From Legionella bononiensis (lineage in GTDB: Bacteria; Pseudomonadota; Gammaproteobacteria; Legionellales; Legionellaceae), in NCBI RefSeq assembly GCF_016786215.1, contig NZ_JADOBG010000013.1:1-38008 (forward strand): DNA of 38,008 nucleotides, read 5' to 3'. The notes beneath the pieces are model-generated. The model did not search any database. It was not told where the DNA came from and saw only the letters and a program-made list of their open reading frames with translations. Shown here one piece after another: positions 25,440 to 34,871 of the stretch (position 1 is its first letter; each line of letters starts with the position of its first letter). The position numbers and the translations under genes are program-made.

Positions 25440-26717
25440 ATGGTGTTTGTTGCTTGCGGGCTCAATCATAAAACTGCTCCAATAAACGTGCGTGAAAAAG
25501 TCGCTCTGCCCCCTGCTATGCAGGATTCATTATTAAATAGACTGATGAGTCTTCCTGAAATTAATGAAGCCGCTATTTTATCAACATGCAATCGCACTGA
25601 GATCTACTGTGATACGGATGATCCCAACGTTCTCGCAGGCTGGTTAGCTCATGAACATCACATACCGCAAGATTTACTGACTCCTTTTCTCTATATGCAT
25701 GAAGGTCACCAGGGTATAAAACATACTCTGCGAGTCGCCAGCGGACTGGATTCCATGATGATAGGCGAACCTCAGATCCTTGGCCAAATGAAACAAGCCT
25801 ATCATCAAGCATGCCGATTAGGCACAGTCAAATCTCAACTAAGGCCAGTATTCGAATACATATTCAGTGCATCAAAAAGAATCAGAACACACAGTGGAAT
25901 TGGAGCAAACCCGGTATCTATTGCCTATGCAGCAGTGCAACTGATCGGCCAATTATTTACCAATTTCCGATCTCTGAATGTGTTTTTAATAGGTTCGGGA
26001 GAAACTACTTCCCTGGTAGCCAAATATTTACACCAGCACGGTGTAAATCAGTTTATGGTTGCAAGTCGCACCCTTGAAAATGCGAAAAAACTTGCCGATT
26101 CTTTCGGAGGAAACACACTGTCTATTGGCGATATTCCTCAGTACCTTCCTCAGGCTGATGTCGTAATATCTGCAACCGCATGCCCCCTCCCCTTCATTAA
26201 TAAAAGTCTGGTCGAACATGCTCTGAAACAAAGAAATTATGCACCCATGTTTTTTCTGGATTTAGCAGTTCCTCGAGATATTGAAACCAATGTTAACGAA
26301 TTGGATCAGGTACAACTCTATAATATCGATGATCTGCAAATCATGATAGAAAATGGGATGAATGAACGACGCAATGCAGCTCTTCAGGCAGAACAATTAA
26401 TAGAAAGCGAGCTTGATAACTACATACGCTGGCATCGCTCGTTAAGAGCCAAAGACGTAATCTGTGATTATCGTAATCAAATGCAACATTTGGCTCAATT
26501 GGAATTACAACGTGCCCTGAAAAAATTATCCGCAGGAGAAAGTCAGTCTTCTGTTTTAAGTGAATTTAGCGAGCGCCTGGTCAATAAGTTAATTCACAAT
26601 CCAACTGCCGGCCTGAGACAAATAGCCTGGGATGGACGTGAAGATTTATTGGCTTTGGCACAATACCTCTTTAATACTACAACCTTATGTCAAACACCTT
26701 ATGAAGAAATCTCTTGA
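25440..26717 (+). CDS. hemA: Glutamyl-tRNA reductase HemA
   Basis: Reduces Glu-tRNA(Glu) to glutamate-1-semialdehyde, the first step of heme synthesis; cytosolic. 425 aa. GLNHKTAP at the N-terminus, catalytic C50 in STCNRTEIY, the Rossmann NADPH part around [16 protein letters not shown], and ISATACPLP are all as expected. The weak ribosome site before ATG 25440 and a ~255-bp upstream region suggest regulation not visible to me. The 3' end overlaps prfA by 17 bp: the conserved hemA-prfA-prmC order. Confidence 0.97.
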   Translation: MVFVACGLNHKTAPINVREKVALPPAMQDSLLNRLMSLPEINEAAILSTCNRTEIYCDTDDPNVLAGWLAHEHHIPQDLLTPFLYMHEGHQGIKHTLRVASGLDSMMIGEPQILGQMKQAYHQACRLGTVKSQLRPVFEYIFSASKRIRTHSGIGANPVSIAYAAVQLIGQLFTNFRSLNVFLIGSGETTSLVAKYLHQHGVNQFMVASRTLENAKKLADSFGGNTLSIGDIPQYLPQADVVISATACPLPFINKSLVEHALKQRNYAPMFFLDLAVPRDIETNVNELDQVQLYNIDDLQIMIENGMNERRNAALQAEQLIESELDNYIRWHRSLRAKDVICDYRNQMQHLAQLELQRALKKLSAGESQSSVLSEFSERLVNKLIHNPTAGLRQIAWDGREDLLALAQYLFNTTTLCQTPYEEIS

Positions 26718-27789
26718 ATTAAAATTACAGCAAATGTTGGAACGCTTTCAGGAAGTCGGTCGTTTACTGTCTGAAGCATCCGTAATCGCCGACCAAAATC
26801 AGTTCAAATCGTTATCTAAAGAATACGCACAACTGGAACCCGTCGCTACCTGTTATGAGTCTTATATCGAGGCCAAAAATAATCTGAACTCCCTGCAAGA
26901 AATGCTGGAAGGCGATGATGCAGAGTTAGCGTCTATGGCAGAAGAGGAGCTGGAAGGCGCAAAACAGCTGATTGAAGATTTGGATGAGCAATTACAATGG
27001 CATTTAATTCCTAAAGATCCCGACGATGAACGAAACATCTATCTGGAAGTACGCGCAGGAACAGGTGGAGATGAAGCCGCGATTTTCGCTGGTGATCTTT
27101 ATCGTATGTACAGCCGATACGCGGAAAACCAAGGCTGGCAGCTTGAGTTAATCAGTGCCAGCCATGGTGAGCACGGGGGATATAAAGAAATAATTGCCAG
27201 AATCAGCGGCAATGCAGTTTATTCCCAACTCAAATTTGAATCAGGCGCACATCGTGTACAACGTGTTCCTGAAACCGAATCTCAGGGGCGTGTTCATACC
27301 TCTGCCTGTACGGTAGCCATCATGCCTGAAGTTGAGGAAATTGATGAAATTCAAATAAATCCCGATGATTTACGCATTGATACTTACCGCTCATCTGGAG
27401 CGGGCGGCCAGCACGTAAACAAAACGGATTCCGCGATTCGAATTACTCACATCCCGACAGGTGTTGTCGTTGAGTGTCAGGATGAACGTTCGCAACATAA
27501 AAATCGATCCAAGGCGATGTCCCTGTTAAAAACCCGCTTATTGGACGCAGAACAAAGCAAACAAAAAAAAGAACAGGCACAAACCCGTAAATCACTGGTT
27601 GGTTCAGGAGATCGTTCCGAACGCATCCGTACTTATAATTTCCCTCAGGGGCGTCTGACTGATCATCGGATCAATCTGACCATTTACCAACTCAACGACG
27701 TAATGGAAGGAAATTTATCCCTGGTAATCGATTCATTAAAACGCGAATACCATGCTGAGTTACTTGCGGAATTGGGCCGACATGATTGA
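26701..27789 (+). CDS. prfA: Peptide chain release factor 1
   Basis: Reads UAA and UAG stop codons and triggers peptide release. 362 aa from ATG 26701; the frame is open further upstream into hemA, but the family begins with this [15 protein letters not shown] helix. The GGQ motif is present in [15 protein letters not shown], and the domain after it ([15 protein letters not shown]) is typical. No Shine-Dalgarno is seen; the start lies inside hemA, so reinitiation or coupling is likely. It overlaps prmC, whose product methylates the Gln of this GGQ. Confidence 0.97.
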   Translation: MKKSLELKLQQMLERFQEVGRLLSEASVIADQNQFKSLSKEYAQLEPVATCYESYIEAKNNLNSLQEMLEGDDAELASMAEEELEGAKQLIEDLDEQLQWHLIPKDPDDERNIYLEVRAGTGGDEAAIFAGDLYRMYSRYAENQGWQLELISASHGEHGGYKEIIARISGNAVYSQLKFESGAHRVQRVPETESQGRVHTSACTVAIMPEVEEIDEIQINPDDLRIDTYRSSGAGGQHVNKTDSAIRITHIPTGVVVECQDERSQHKNRSKAMSLLKTRLLDAEQSKQKKEQAQTRKSLVGSGDRSERIRTYNFPQGRLTDHRINLTIYQLNDVMEGNLSLVIDSLKREYHAELLAELGRHD

Positions 27790-28621
27790 TATTCGCACGG
27801 CTCTTGAACGAGCCTTGCAACAACTTGACAAATCCCATGCTGAATCACGATTGGAAGCAGAAATCTTATTAAGCCATGTATTAAATAAAAACAGAGCTTA
27901 TATTTTTGCCCATCCCGAAGCAGTGCTACACCCGAATCAATTAGAAGCATATCAACAGTTAATCGCGCAACGCGCTGAAGGAACACCTATTGCCTATCTG
28001 ACAGGCCAACGTGAATTCTGGTCTCTTAATTTAAAAGTAAGCAAAGATACTTTAATCCCGAGACATGAAACGGAACTTCTTGTAGAACTAGCCCTGGATT
28101 TAATACCTGACACACCCGAAACCTGCATATTGGATCTGGGTACCGGGAGTGGCGCTATTGCCCTGGCAATCGCCAGTGAAAGACCCAAGTGGAAGATTAT
28201 TGCCTCTGACTTTAGTAAAGCCGCTTTAAAAGTAGCGCAGGACAATGCGGTAAACCTTGGGATAACCAATGTCCATTTCTATCATTCATCCTGGTTTAGT
28301 ACTCTTCCCAAATACCATTATCATGCTATTATTTCCAATCCGCCGTATATTGCTGAGCAGGATCCTCATTTAAAACAGGGAGATATCAGATTTGAACCAC
28401 TAAGTGCTTTAGCCAGTGGTCAAGATGGATTAGCTGATCTACAATATATTATCCAGCACAGTTATGAATGCCTCTTACCCGGTGGCTTGCTTTTACTTGA
28501 ACATGGATACGATCAAAAAATCCATCTTAGCGCTATACTTAATAAATTAGGATATAAAAAAGTTCGGAGTTGGCAGGATATTCAAGGTCATGATAGGGTT
28601 AGTGGAGGTTGGCATCCTTAA
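27782..28621 (+). CDS. prmC: Release-factor glutamine methyltransferase PrmC
   Basis: N5-methylates the GGQ glutamine of RF1/RF2 using SAM. 279 aa from ATG 27782, inside the last codons of prfA (8-bp overlap). The N-terminal helical domain is followed by [12 protein letters not shown], the SAM motif [14 protein letters not shown], and the substrate motif NPPY in [14 protein letters not shown]. It is the third gene of hemA-prfA-prmC. The upstream in-frame ATG at 27752 lies within prfA and would extend the protein beyond the family start. Confidence 0.97.
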   Translation: MIDIRTALERALQQLDKSHAESRLEAEILLSHVLNKNRAYIFAHPEAVLHPNQLEAYQQLIAQRAEGTPIAYLTGQREFWSLNLKVSKDTLIPRHETELLVELALDLIPDTPETCILDLGTGSGAIALAIASERPKWKIIASDFSKAALKVAQDNAVNLGITNVHFYHSSWFSTLPKYHYHAIISNPPYIAEQDPHLKQGDIRFEPLSALASGQDGLADLQYIIQHSYECLLPGGLLLLEHGYDQKIHLSAILNKLGYKKVRSWQDIQGHDRVSGGWHP

Positions 28622-28647
28622 ACAAATAAATATGTACCATTATTTTG

Positions 28648-28676
28648 TTGATGATGCTGCAGTTATTTGGTATACC
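28648..28676 (+). promoter_or_regulatory. Promoter of dksA
   Basis: TTGATG (28648-28653), a 17-bp spacer ending in TGG, then TATACC (28671-28676): a sigma-70 promoter with an extended -10, 54 bp before the ATG. Confidence 0.5.
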
Positions 28677-28730
28677 TAGCCATTTTCTGTAAAACTCGTT
28701 TCAGAGTAACAGTGGGAGACGGAGGCCAAA

Positions 28731-29207
28731 ATGACAGAACAATTAATTGATAAAACCAATGAGAGATTATACAACGTGAAAAACGACGCAATAGGAAGCA
28801 TGGGAATTGCCCCTTATCAGGAAGCTGATGGGGAAGAATATATGAATGAAAAGCAGTTAGCACATATTGAAAAAATATTGCTGGCCTGGCGTCAATCATT
28901 AATGGAAGAAGTTGACCGAACTGTGACGCACATGAAAGACGAAGCAGCCAATTTTCCTGATCCTTCTGACAGAGCAAGCCAGGAAGAGGAATTCAGTATC
29001 GAATTACGCACACGTGACCGTGAGCGCAAACTCATTAAAAAAATTGAAGATGCTCTGGAACGATTAAGAAATGACGATTTTGGTTACTGTGAAGCCTGTG
29101 GCATAGAAATCGGTCTGAAAAGACTGGAAGCAAGACCAACGGCAACTTTATGCATCGATTGCAAAACTTTATCAGAAATCAAGGAACGACAAAATCAAGG
29201 TTCATAA
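28731..29207 (+). CDS. dksA: RNA polymerase-binding transcription factor DksA
   Basis: Works with ppGpp on RNA polymerase to shift transcription in starvation; in Legionella it controls the switch to the transmissive phase (known). 158 aa. The coiled-coil tip region [20 protein letters not shown] contains the acidic residues that enter the secondary channel. The zinc finger is C-x-A-C-G (CEACG) and CIDC. ATG at 28731 has a strong GGAGG 5 nt upstream. Its own promoter candidate separates it from prmC. Confidence 0.97.
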   Translation: MTEQLIDKTNERLYNVKNDAIGSMGIAPYQEADGEEYMNEKQLAHIEKILLAWRQSLMEEVDRTVTHMKDEAANFPDPSDRASQEEEFSIELRTRDRERKLIKKIEDALERLRNDDFGYCEACGIEIGLKRLEARPTATLCIDCKTLSEIKERQNQGS

Positions 29208-29263
29208 AGAACACGTTAACCTTTTAGTTCATCAATGTTCATGCCCCGTCACGAAACCGCTTA

Positions 29264-29300
29264 ATACCCGTCATCTTTAAATAACTGAGATGACGGGTAT
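29264..29300 (+). terminator. Strong hairpin downstream of dksA
   Basis: A perfect 13-bp stem (ATACCCGTCATCT/AGATGACGGGTAT) with an 11-nt loop, 57 bp after dksA. No T-tract, so it may stabilise the 3' end rather than terminate. The rest of the 311-bp gap 29208-29518 shows no gene or RNA I can support. Confidence 0.5.
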
Positions 29301-29518
29301 AAACATCAGACTTTAGGACTCATAGCGATGCACAAGTACTAATTCATTCTCTGGATAGACATCAAAAACATACTCTCAACGAGTTAGCTGATGCAGAGAG
29401 AACAAGCAAACCCCGGCATCCACCAGATTCGTCCTAGAAGCGATACAATACTGGGACATGCTCTCAAATCACTCTGCATCATTATATAAATCAATGTAAC
29501 AAATGCTTTAAGGCTCTT

Positions 29519-30340
29519 ATGATGCATACAAAATATGGCTACAGAATAAATCGAATACAGGAAGGTTCCGGTTATAACTGGTTATTTCTACCAGGTGGAC
29601 CTGGACTCGGTTCTGAATATTTAATTGAATTCTGTAAGAAAATACAAATACCAGGCTCTGTTCTGCTTTTGGACTTCCCCAAAGACGGCACAAACCAGGA
29701 AGGACTATTGGATTTTAATCACTGGAAAGATGGTCTCATCGAACTATTAAAATCACTCTCCAACCCCATCCTGGTCACTCACAGCTTCGCGGGTATGTTT
29801 TTATTAAATTATCCTGAATTTGAACGATATCTGACGGGTATGGTATTAATGAATACCACTACAACCAATAGTTTTTTTCAGCATGTCAACCAAATGCAAC
29901 AGCAACATAATTTACCCGATTTGGTTCCTCCTGCCAGCGAATATCATTTAAATCCCACAGACAACTCCTATAAAAAATTTTGGGAAACCTATAAATATTA
30001 TTGTTTTACTCCTGAAGAGTTATCACTTGGTGAACTGATGATTCCCCATTTTGCATTTAATAACGAATCGTATTACTACACCATACAAAATTTTTATGCT
30101 GATTATCAATGCAAATGGTCTCCCTCACACATTCCTGCGATGACGATTACCAGTGAGAATGACTGGATATGCCCACCGCAGATCTTTACCCAGGATAAAC
30201 GATTTCAATCGGCTAATATTATTAATAAAATTATACCCGCCGCAGGCCATTGCCCCTGGTTAATCCATTTTAGTGAAGTGCAGCATTGTATTAATGAATT
30301 TATCGAAAAACTCTCTCATTCAGTACAAACAACAGAATAA
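29519..30340 (+). CDS. Alpha/beta hydrolase
   Basis: 273 aa, cytosolic. LPGGPGLGS at about 24-32 is the HGGPG-like oxyanion loop of prolyl-iminopeptidase-type hydrolases. The nucleophile is S89 in THSFAG (the first Gly of GxSxG is replaced by His). The triad is completed by D215 in SENDWICPP and H244 in AGHCPW. Substrate is unknown; an ester or peptide hydrolase is equally possible. ATG at 29519 (next ATG 29522) has AAGG 5 nt upstream. A monocistronic unit, converging on waaA. Confidence 0.85.
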   Translation: MMHTKYGYRINRIQEGSGYNWLFLPGGPGLGSEYLIEFCKKIQIPGSVLLLDFPKDGTNQEGLLDFNHWKDGLIELLKSLSNPILVTHSFAGMFLLNYPEFERYLTGMVLMNTTTTNSFFQHVNQMQQQHNLPDLVPPASEYHLNPTDNSYKKFWETYKYYCFTPEELSLGELMIPHFAFNNESYYYTIQNFYADYQCKWSPSHIPAMTITSENDWICPPQIFTQDKRFQSANIINKIIPAAGHCPWLIHFSEVQHCINEFIEKLSHSVQTTE

Positions 30341-30368
30341 AAAAAGGTGTGTGATCTTAGATAGTGCA

Positions 30369-30394
30369 GGTTGACGCGACATAAAGCGTCAACC
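30369..30394. terminator. Hairpin between convergent hydrolase and waaA
   Basis: A perfect 9-bp GC-containing stem, GGTTGACGC/GCGTCAACC, with an 8-nt loop in the 68-bp convergent gap. No T-tract on either side. Confidence 0.45.
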
Positions 30395-30408
30395 CAGAGT
30401 TGATGAGA

Positions 30409-31683
30409 TTAACGACAGAGCGTTATTGGGTTCATCGTATATTCAATTTTTTGTATATGCTTTATTACGGAGCCTTTATTCTGCTCAAGAACTGCAGTAG
30501 CATTTTCTACCATTCGATTTTGAAATACTTTATCTTGATGTAATTTGATAATGGCGTCGATTAATTCATCTGCCTGACTTACGATCTGTATCGCCTGGGC
30601 TTCTTCGAGGTCCTTACAAATTGTTTTAAAATTATGGACCTGATTTCCGCTTAAAACAGGAACATTCATGGCAATAGGTTCCAGAACATTATGCCCTCCT
30701 ACTGGCACCAGACTCCCCCCAACAAAGGCATAATCACTAATCTGAAATAAACCTAACAACTCACCAAGACAATCTAAAATCACTACTTCGTTTGCGCTTG
30801 AGACGGTATTCAGGTCACTTCGCAAGCCGGTATTATATCCAGCTTGAACACTCAGCTGATACACCGTTTGAAAGCGCTCTGGATGACGTGGAGCTATTAA
30901 TAATACCACGTTAGGAATCGCTTTTTGCAGACGCGGTAACTCGGACAAAATACGTGATTCTTCATCATCATGAGTACTGGCGGCAATGACCGCAACTCGG
31001 TCACTTCCCCAATGACTTTTTAACTCATTAAACCGTGCGCTATCGATTGTGTTGGTTTGTAAATCAAATTTCATATTTCCCAAAACCTGAACTATATCAG
31101 TCCTGGCTCCCAGAGCGATAAACCGGTTTGCATCATCTTCACTCTGAGCCAAAATGGCGGAAAATTGATTCAGAACAGGTTTAAATAAAACTTTAAGCTT
31201 CAGATATCCTTTCAATGAACGTTCGGATAAGCGTGCATTAGCCAGCAATAAGGGAACTTTAGCTGCATGGGCCTGATTAATTAAATTAGGCCACAATTCA
31301 GTTTCCATAATGACCCCAATGCGAGGTTGTACCTGCTTGAAAAATCGTTTGAGTACCACAGGTAAATCATAAGGTATGTAACGATGTGCCACCTTATCAC
31401 CAAAACGCGCTTTTACTCGTTCTGAACCGGTTGGCGTCATAGTCGTAACCAAAACAGACCAATGCTTCTCCAGCATGGCATCAATCAAGGGGATGGCTGC
31501 AATAACTTCACCCAGAGAAACAGCATGAAGCCAGACGTCTACTGGTTTGCTATCATGAATACCGATACTAAAACGCTCCAATATTCGCGTTCTGTATCCC
31601 GGTAATTTTCTACCTTTCCACCAGAGCCGGAGGAGTATGTAAGGAGTAAGCAGATACATTAAAAATGAATAAATCAGTCGCAT
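30409..31683 (-). CDS. waaA: 3-deoxy-D-manno-octulosonic acid transferase (Kdo transferase)
   Basis: Transfers Kdo from CMP-Kdo to lipid A precursor; inner membrane, cytoplasmic face. 424 aa from ATG 31683, matching the usual ~425. It has an N-terminal membrane anchor (MRLIYSFLMYLLTPYILL), then the acceptor domain with HAVSLGEV and ETELWPNL, and the C-terminal GT-B nucleotide-sugar domain (APRHPERF, FVGGSLVPVGGHNVLEPIA), all typical. The frame extends to a TTG at 31725, but that adds an unlikely stretch. Single gene, convergent with the hydrolase. Confidence 0.96.
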   Translation of the reverse strand: MRLIYSFLMYLLTPYILLRLWWKGRKLPGYRTRILERFSIGIHDSKPVDVWLHAVSLGEVIAAIPLIDAMLEKHWSVLVTTMTPTGSERVKARFGDKVAHRYIPYDLPVVLKRFFKQVQPRIGVIMETELWPNLINQAHAAKVPLLLANARLSERSLKGYLKLKVLFKPVLNQFSAILAQSEDDANRFIALGARTDIVQVLGNMKFDLQTNTIDSARFNELKSHWGSDRVAVIAASTHDDEESRILSELPRLQKAIPNVVLLIAPRHPERFQTVYQLSVQAGYNTGLRSDLNTVSSANEVVILDCLGELLGLFQISDYAFVGGSLVPVGGHNVLEPIAMNVPVLSGNQVHNFKTICKDLEEAQAIQIVSQADELIDAIIKLHQDKVFQNRMVENATAVLEQNKGSVIKHIQKIEYTMNPITLCR

Positions 31684-32006
31684 AGAGGTGTACCAAAATC
31701 CCAAAAGGGCACAGTATATACCCAAAACAGTGAATTGTGCGATATATCATAATTGAATTGCATTACCTGCTGTTGACAAGTACTCCAGATTCCCTTTAAG
31801 TTAGTAAATTCATCAAAACAGGCTAATCGCATCAAATGTGATTCAATTGAGTTTGCTCAACAGTTTTACTTTTAGATTTAATTCATTATTACTCTATTAC
31901 AAAATTGGCTTTTTTATTAATTCTGTTGGATAATTCAACTTCTTGTACATATATTAAATATATGACGGCATAAATTATTTATACCCCTTGAGGATTAACA
32001 TCAACG
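31684..32006. other. Divergent AT-rich intergenic region waaA/djlA
   Basis: 323 bp holding the promoters of both genes. TTGACA at 31773-31778 is a perfect -35, but the best -10 at 17 bp is TTAAGT, weak. A small AT palindrome (CATATAT TAA ATATATG) lies at 31948-31964. No ORF or RNA gene supported. Confidence 0.4.
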
Positions 32007-32930
32007 ATGACTTTTAGGGAATTCTTTACATTATCCACTTGGTGGGGAAAACTTCTCGGAGCTTTCTTTGGATTCTTAACCGCAGGACCTATTGGAGCTC
32101 TGTTTGGTATCCTTGTTGGTAATTTTTTTGATAGAGGATTAGCCAGCCATTTTACCAACCCACATTGGTACTATCTTTCCGAAAAAAGAAAAGCAGTCCA
32201 AAAAGCTTTTTTTGAAACCACTTTTTCAGTTATGGGACACATAGCAAAAGCCGACGGTCGTGTTACAGAACAAGAAATTAACATGGCAAAATTACTCATG
32301 AAGGAGATGCGCCTGAGTTCTGAGCAACAAACGCTTGCTAAACGTTTATTCAATGAAGGAAAACAAAAACAGTTTAAATTAGATTCCGCACTGTTTCAAT
32401 TAAAAAAAATATGCAGAGATAACCGCGAATTACTGAAACTATTCGTGGACATTCAATATCGTGCCGCCCAGGTGGATGGTCTGACAACCACAAAAATTAA
32501 AGTACTGGATATTGTTTTTGCTTGTTTAGGTTTTGCACCACTGCATAAGCAATATCGATTTTACGAGGATTTCAATTACAGTTCCTATGCACAACAACAG
32601 CAAGAGCAGACTCAACAACAAACGCATCAGCAACAGCAACAACAGCACCATTATAAGGAATACAGTCACTCCTCATCATCACAAAAGCAGTACCAATACA
32701 AACCGCAATCCCCACAAAATAATCTGGCACATGCCTATGCTTTAATTGAAGTAAGTCCCGACTCCAGTAAACAAGAAGTAAAGCGGGCTTACAGACGGCT
32801 ATTGAGCCGTAATCATCCCGATAAATTAATCGCGCAGGGATTACCAGAAGAAATGATTAAACTGGCTAATGATAAAACACATAAAATCATGAAAGCTTAT
32901 GAGCTCATTTGTCAAAGTAAAGGTTGGTAA
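32007..32930 (+). CDS. djlA: Membrane-anchored DnaJ-like co-chaperone DjlA
   Basis: 307 aa. The N-terminal membrane segment with a glycine-rich face (LLGAFFGFLTAGPIGALFGI) precedes a TerB-like helical domain (about 60-180). A striking Gln-rich linker (about 195-240) leads to a C-terminal J domain with HPD at 270-272. The order is that of DjlA, which stimulates DnaK at the inner membrane. The linker is encoded by CAA/CAG runs near 32590-32655, so its length may vary between strains. It ends 4 bp before the stop of the convergent DUF3530-like gene. Confidence 0.95.
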   Translation: MTFREFFTLSTWWGKLLGAFFGFLTAGPIGALFGILVGNFFDRGLASHFTNPHWYYLSEKRKAVQKAFFETTFSVMGHIAKADGRVTEQEINMAKLLMKEMRLSSEQQTLAKRLFNEGKQKQFKLDSALFQLKKICRDNRELLKLFVDIQYRAAQVDGLTTTKIKVLDIVFACLGFAPLHKQYRFYEDFNYSSYAQQQQEQTQQQTHQQQQQQHHYKEYSHSSSSQKQYQYKPQSPQNNLAHAYALIEVSPDSSKQEVKRAYRRLLSRNHPDKLIAQGLPEEMIKLANDKTHKIMKAYELICQSKGW

Positions 32931-32934
32931 TCCA

Positions 32935-33711
32935 TCAAGGTTCGACAGGATTATCTATAAAGCCAGTCCAATCCGAATGAGCAATAGAAACAATCTGACT
33001 TTGAGAGGAATATACAGGTTCAATATAGGACTCTAGTATAGGACGAGGCTGTGCTTGTGTTTCTGGCAACTTAGTCATCCATCCGTGTACAAAAGAGACT
33101 AATAAACGTTGATTGTATTCATAATCATGATCTGCGCCTGGCATTTCTACAGCAAGATAAGGCCGCTCCTTAAATTCTTTTTTTCTATGATGCATTTGAG
33201 TTAATACATTATCGTAATCAAACTGACCAGCAACATCAAAAATGGGAAAGCGGAACGAAGGTGATTTATCCTTGTTAGTGGATTCGCCATATGCTGAAAT
33301 CAACACCAATCCATTAATCATCTTGGATTGCGGCTTACTGAAGTAATCAAACGATTGATTTAATTGCTCACCATAATGAATCATGATAATGCGTTTGTTT
33401 TTATTTTGTCTTAAAGAACTGATTACTTCGGGTACCTGTTTAATCCAGGGGACAGAATTAGGTGAATTACAATTTAACAGCACTACAGACCAACCATTTG
33501 CAGCCAGTTGTTTTGCGCACTGAGCCAATAACTCTGACCATTGTGGCTGCTCCCCTCCACGAACAATCATCACCGCGCCATAATGCATCTTTTGCGCAGG
33601 CCAATAGGGCAAACGAACAGAATTTTGATCTACTGTTATTTCTAATTGATCTGCCCATAAGCTGGAAGAAATAAAGAAAAAAATAAGGATCATCCGTGTA
33701 ATTCGTTCCAT
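32935..33711 (-). CDS. Exported DUF3530-like alpha/beta hydrolase-fold protein
   Basis: 258 aa. Signal peptide MERITRMILIFFFISSSLWA, cut before Asp21, so periplasmic or secreted. The body resembles DUF3530 alpha/beta-hydrolase proteins: VMIVRGGEQPQW near the start, NGWSVVLLNC, and a late PGADHDY His motif. The position of the nucleophile is occupied by HYGEQL, with no serine elbow visible, so it may be catalytically inactive. ATG at 33711 with AGGG 4 nt upstream. It lies downstream of plaA on the same strand, but a hairpin separates them. Confidence 0.75.
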   Translation of the reverse strand: MERITRMILIFFFISSSLWADQLEITVDQNSVRLPYWPAQKMHYGAVMIVRGGEQPQWSELLAQCAKQLAANGWSVVLLNCNSPNSVPWIKQVPEVISSLRQNKNKRIIMIHYGEQLNQSFDYFSKPQSKMINGLVLISAYGESTNKDKSPSFRFPIFDVAGQFDYDNVLTQMHHRKKEFKERPYLAVEMPGADHDYEYNQRLLVSFVHGWMTKLPETQAQPRPILESYIEPVYSSQSQIVSIAHSDWTGFIDNPVEP

Positions 33712-33739
33712 ATGTCCCTATAGAGTTGATCGAATAACG

Positions 33740-33763
33740 AACCGGGATTGGTGTATCCCGGTT
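33740..33763 (-). terminator. plaA terminator hairpin
   Basis: A perfect 9-bp stem AACCGGGAT/ATCCCGGTT with a 6-nt loop, 10 bp after the plaA stop. The following minus-strand bases (CGTTATTCG) are only moderately T-rich. Confidence 0.55.
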
Positions 33764-33772
33764 AATACAGTA

Positions 33773-34708
33773 TTAAACGGGTTTATCAGAAAGTTCAACA
33801 CCAGCAGCATCAAGCATGACGCGAGCTTTATCTGCCATTAGCTGATGCGCAAATGCGGTAGGATGAACTAAATCGAAAAACAGATAACCATCACATCCAT
33901 CTCTTGTTTTTCCAGGAGTCACTTTGGACACCATTTTTAAAACAGATTTACGGGTGAAGTCATCCGCTATCGAATTCGCGCAAGTTCCTGTTATATTGGT
34001 GATGCCATAATCTGCTGCATGTTCCAATACTTCATTAAATGCCGAGTTCATATCAAAATACAACCAATTCACATCCGGATAGCTTTGTTTCATATTGGCA
34101 AGCGTTTTATTTAACGCCTCATTATGTTGGCTTGAAAAATAACTCATAGTATCAATCGAACCAAACTCTATGGCAGCAGGTGTTCTGCCTAAATCAGGTA
34201 AATTAAGAACTAGGATGTGTTTCGCACCTTTTTCAGCCAGTTTTTGCAAACCATGGGTAATGCCTGTGTTGACATCAATCAATGTTTGTTCAATTTCGCT
34301 GGGCATCCCAAGGTAATTATTCGCGCCTATCCAAACAACAAAAAGACTGTCTTCGCTTGCTTTGTCTTCATGGGCCAGCAGATATGTTTTAATTTCTCTT
34401 CTAAGAGTAAATAAAACATCATCGTCTTCATCTTCTTCAGAAACTCCTGCCCCACCAATAGCATAATCGTTCAGGTGTGATGCAGGATCATTAGGAAAAT
34501 AGGAAGCGATCAAGCGTTCTATCCAAACAGGGCCATTTGAAAAACGCCCCTCAAAGTATGGAGGAGATTGAGGTAACTGGTGTTGCATGAATTCGTATAA
34601 ATTTCCATTATCAGATAAGCTATCACCGAATATAACGACATTATTAAGTGGTGTAGCAGCAACAATTCCCGAAAATAAAAAAGCACCCACGGTAGCTAAT
34701 AGTTTCAT
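33773..34708 (-). CDS. plaA: Secreted GDSL lysophospholipase A PlaA
   Basis: 311 aa. Signal peptide MKLLATVGAFLFSGIVAA, so Sec-exported and, as known for PlaA, released by the type II system. GDSL blocks: FGDSLSDNGN with nucleophile S30, GANN near 128-131, and DLVHPT with D279 and H282. C243 and C272 flank a 28-residue segment just before block V; this fits the disulfide loop whose cleavage by ProA activates these GDSL enzymes (recalled). It removes fatty acid from lysophospholipids and can remodel the vacuole. ATG at 34708 with AAGGG 5 nt upstream. Paralogues PlaC/PlaD are the alternatives; the divergent MavE-like neighbour favours PlaA. Confidence 0.9.
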   Translation of the reverse strand: MKLLATVGAFLFSGIVAATPLNNVVIFGDSLSDNGNLYEFMQHQLPQSPPYFEGRFSNGPVWIERLIASYFPNDPASHLNDYAIGGAGVSEEDEDDDVLFTLRREIKTYLLAHEDKASEDSLFVVWIGANNYLGMPSEIEQTLIDVNTGITHGLQKLAEKGAKHILVLNLPDLGRTPAAIEFGSIDTMSYFSSQHNEALNKTLANMKQSYPDVNWLYFDMNSAFNEVLEHAADYGITNITGTCANSIADDFTRKSVLKMVSKVTPGKTRDGCDGYLFFDLVHPTAFAHQLMADKARVMLDAAGVELSDKPV

Positions 34709-34728
34709 GAATACCCTTAGTTAATTGA

Positions 34729-34783
34729 TTTTTTTTTTAAAAAAACATTGATGATTATATTATGAAACACGACTATTAATCAA
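34729..34783 (-). promoter_or_regulatory. plaA promoter and T10A7 leader tract
   Basis: On the minus strand: TTGATT (34783-34778), an 18-bp spacer, consensus TATAAT (34759-34754). Between this and the ATG, at the expected start of transcription, is a run of ten T and seven A (+ strand 34729-34745). Confidence 0.55.
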
Positions 34784-34827
34784 TTTCCCCTAAATTGGAA
34801 GTAGAAACATGCGCATTAATTTTCATG

Positions 34828-34856
34828 TTGATCTAAAATGTAAACGAATTTATAGT
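34828..34856 (+). promoter_or_regulatory. Promoter of the MavE-like gene
   Basis: TTGATC (34828-34833), a 17-bp spacer and TATAGT (34851-34856), 15 bp before ATG 34872. The leader would be very short, which fits a start at the second ATG (34878) slightly better. Confidence 0.45.
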
Positions 34857-34871
34857 GTGCCTTTTTGAGAA

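Noticed and set aside
34709..34871. PmrA or CpxR box upstream of the MavE-like gene
   Set aside because: Several ATTAAT strings occur, but none at 11-bp period, and only one GTAAA is present.
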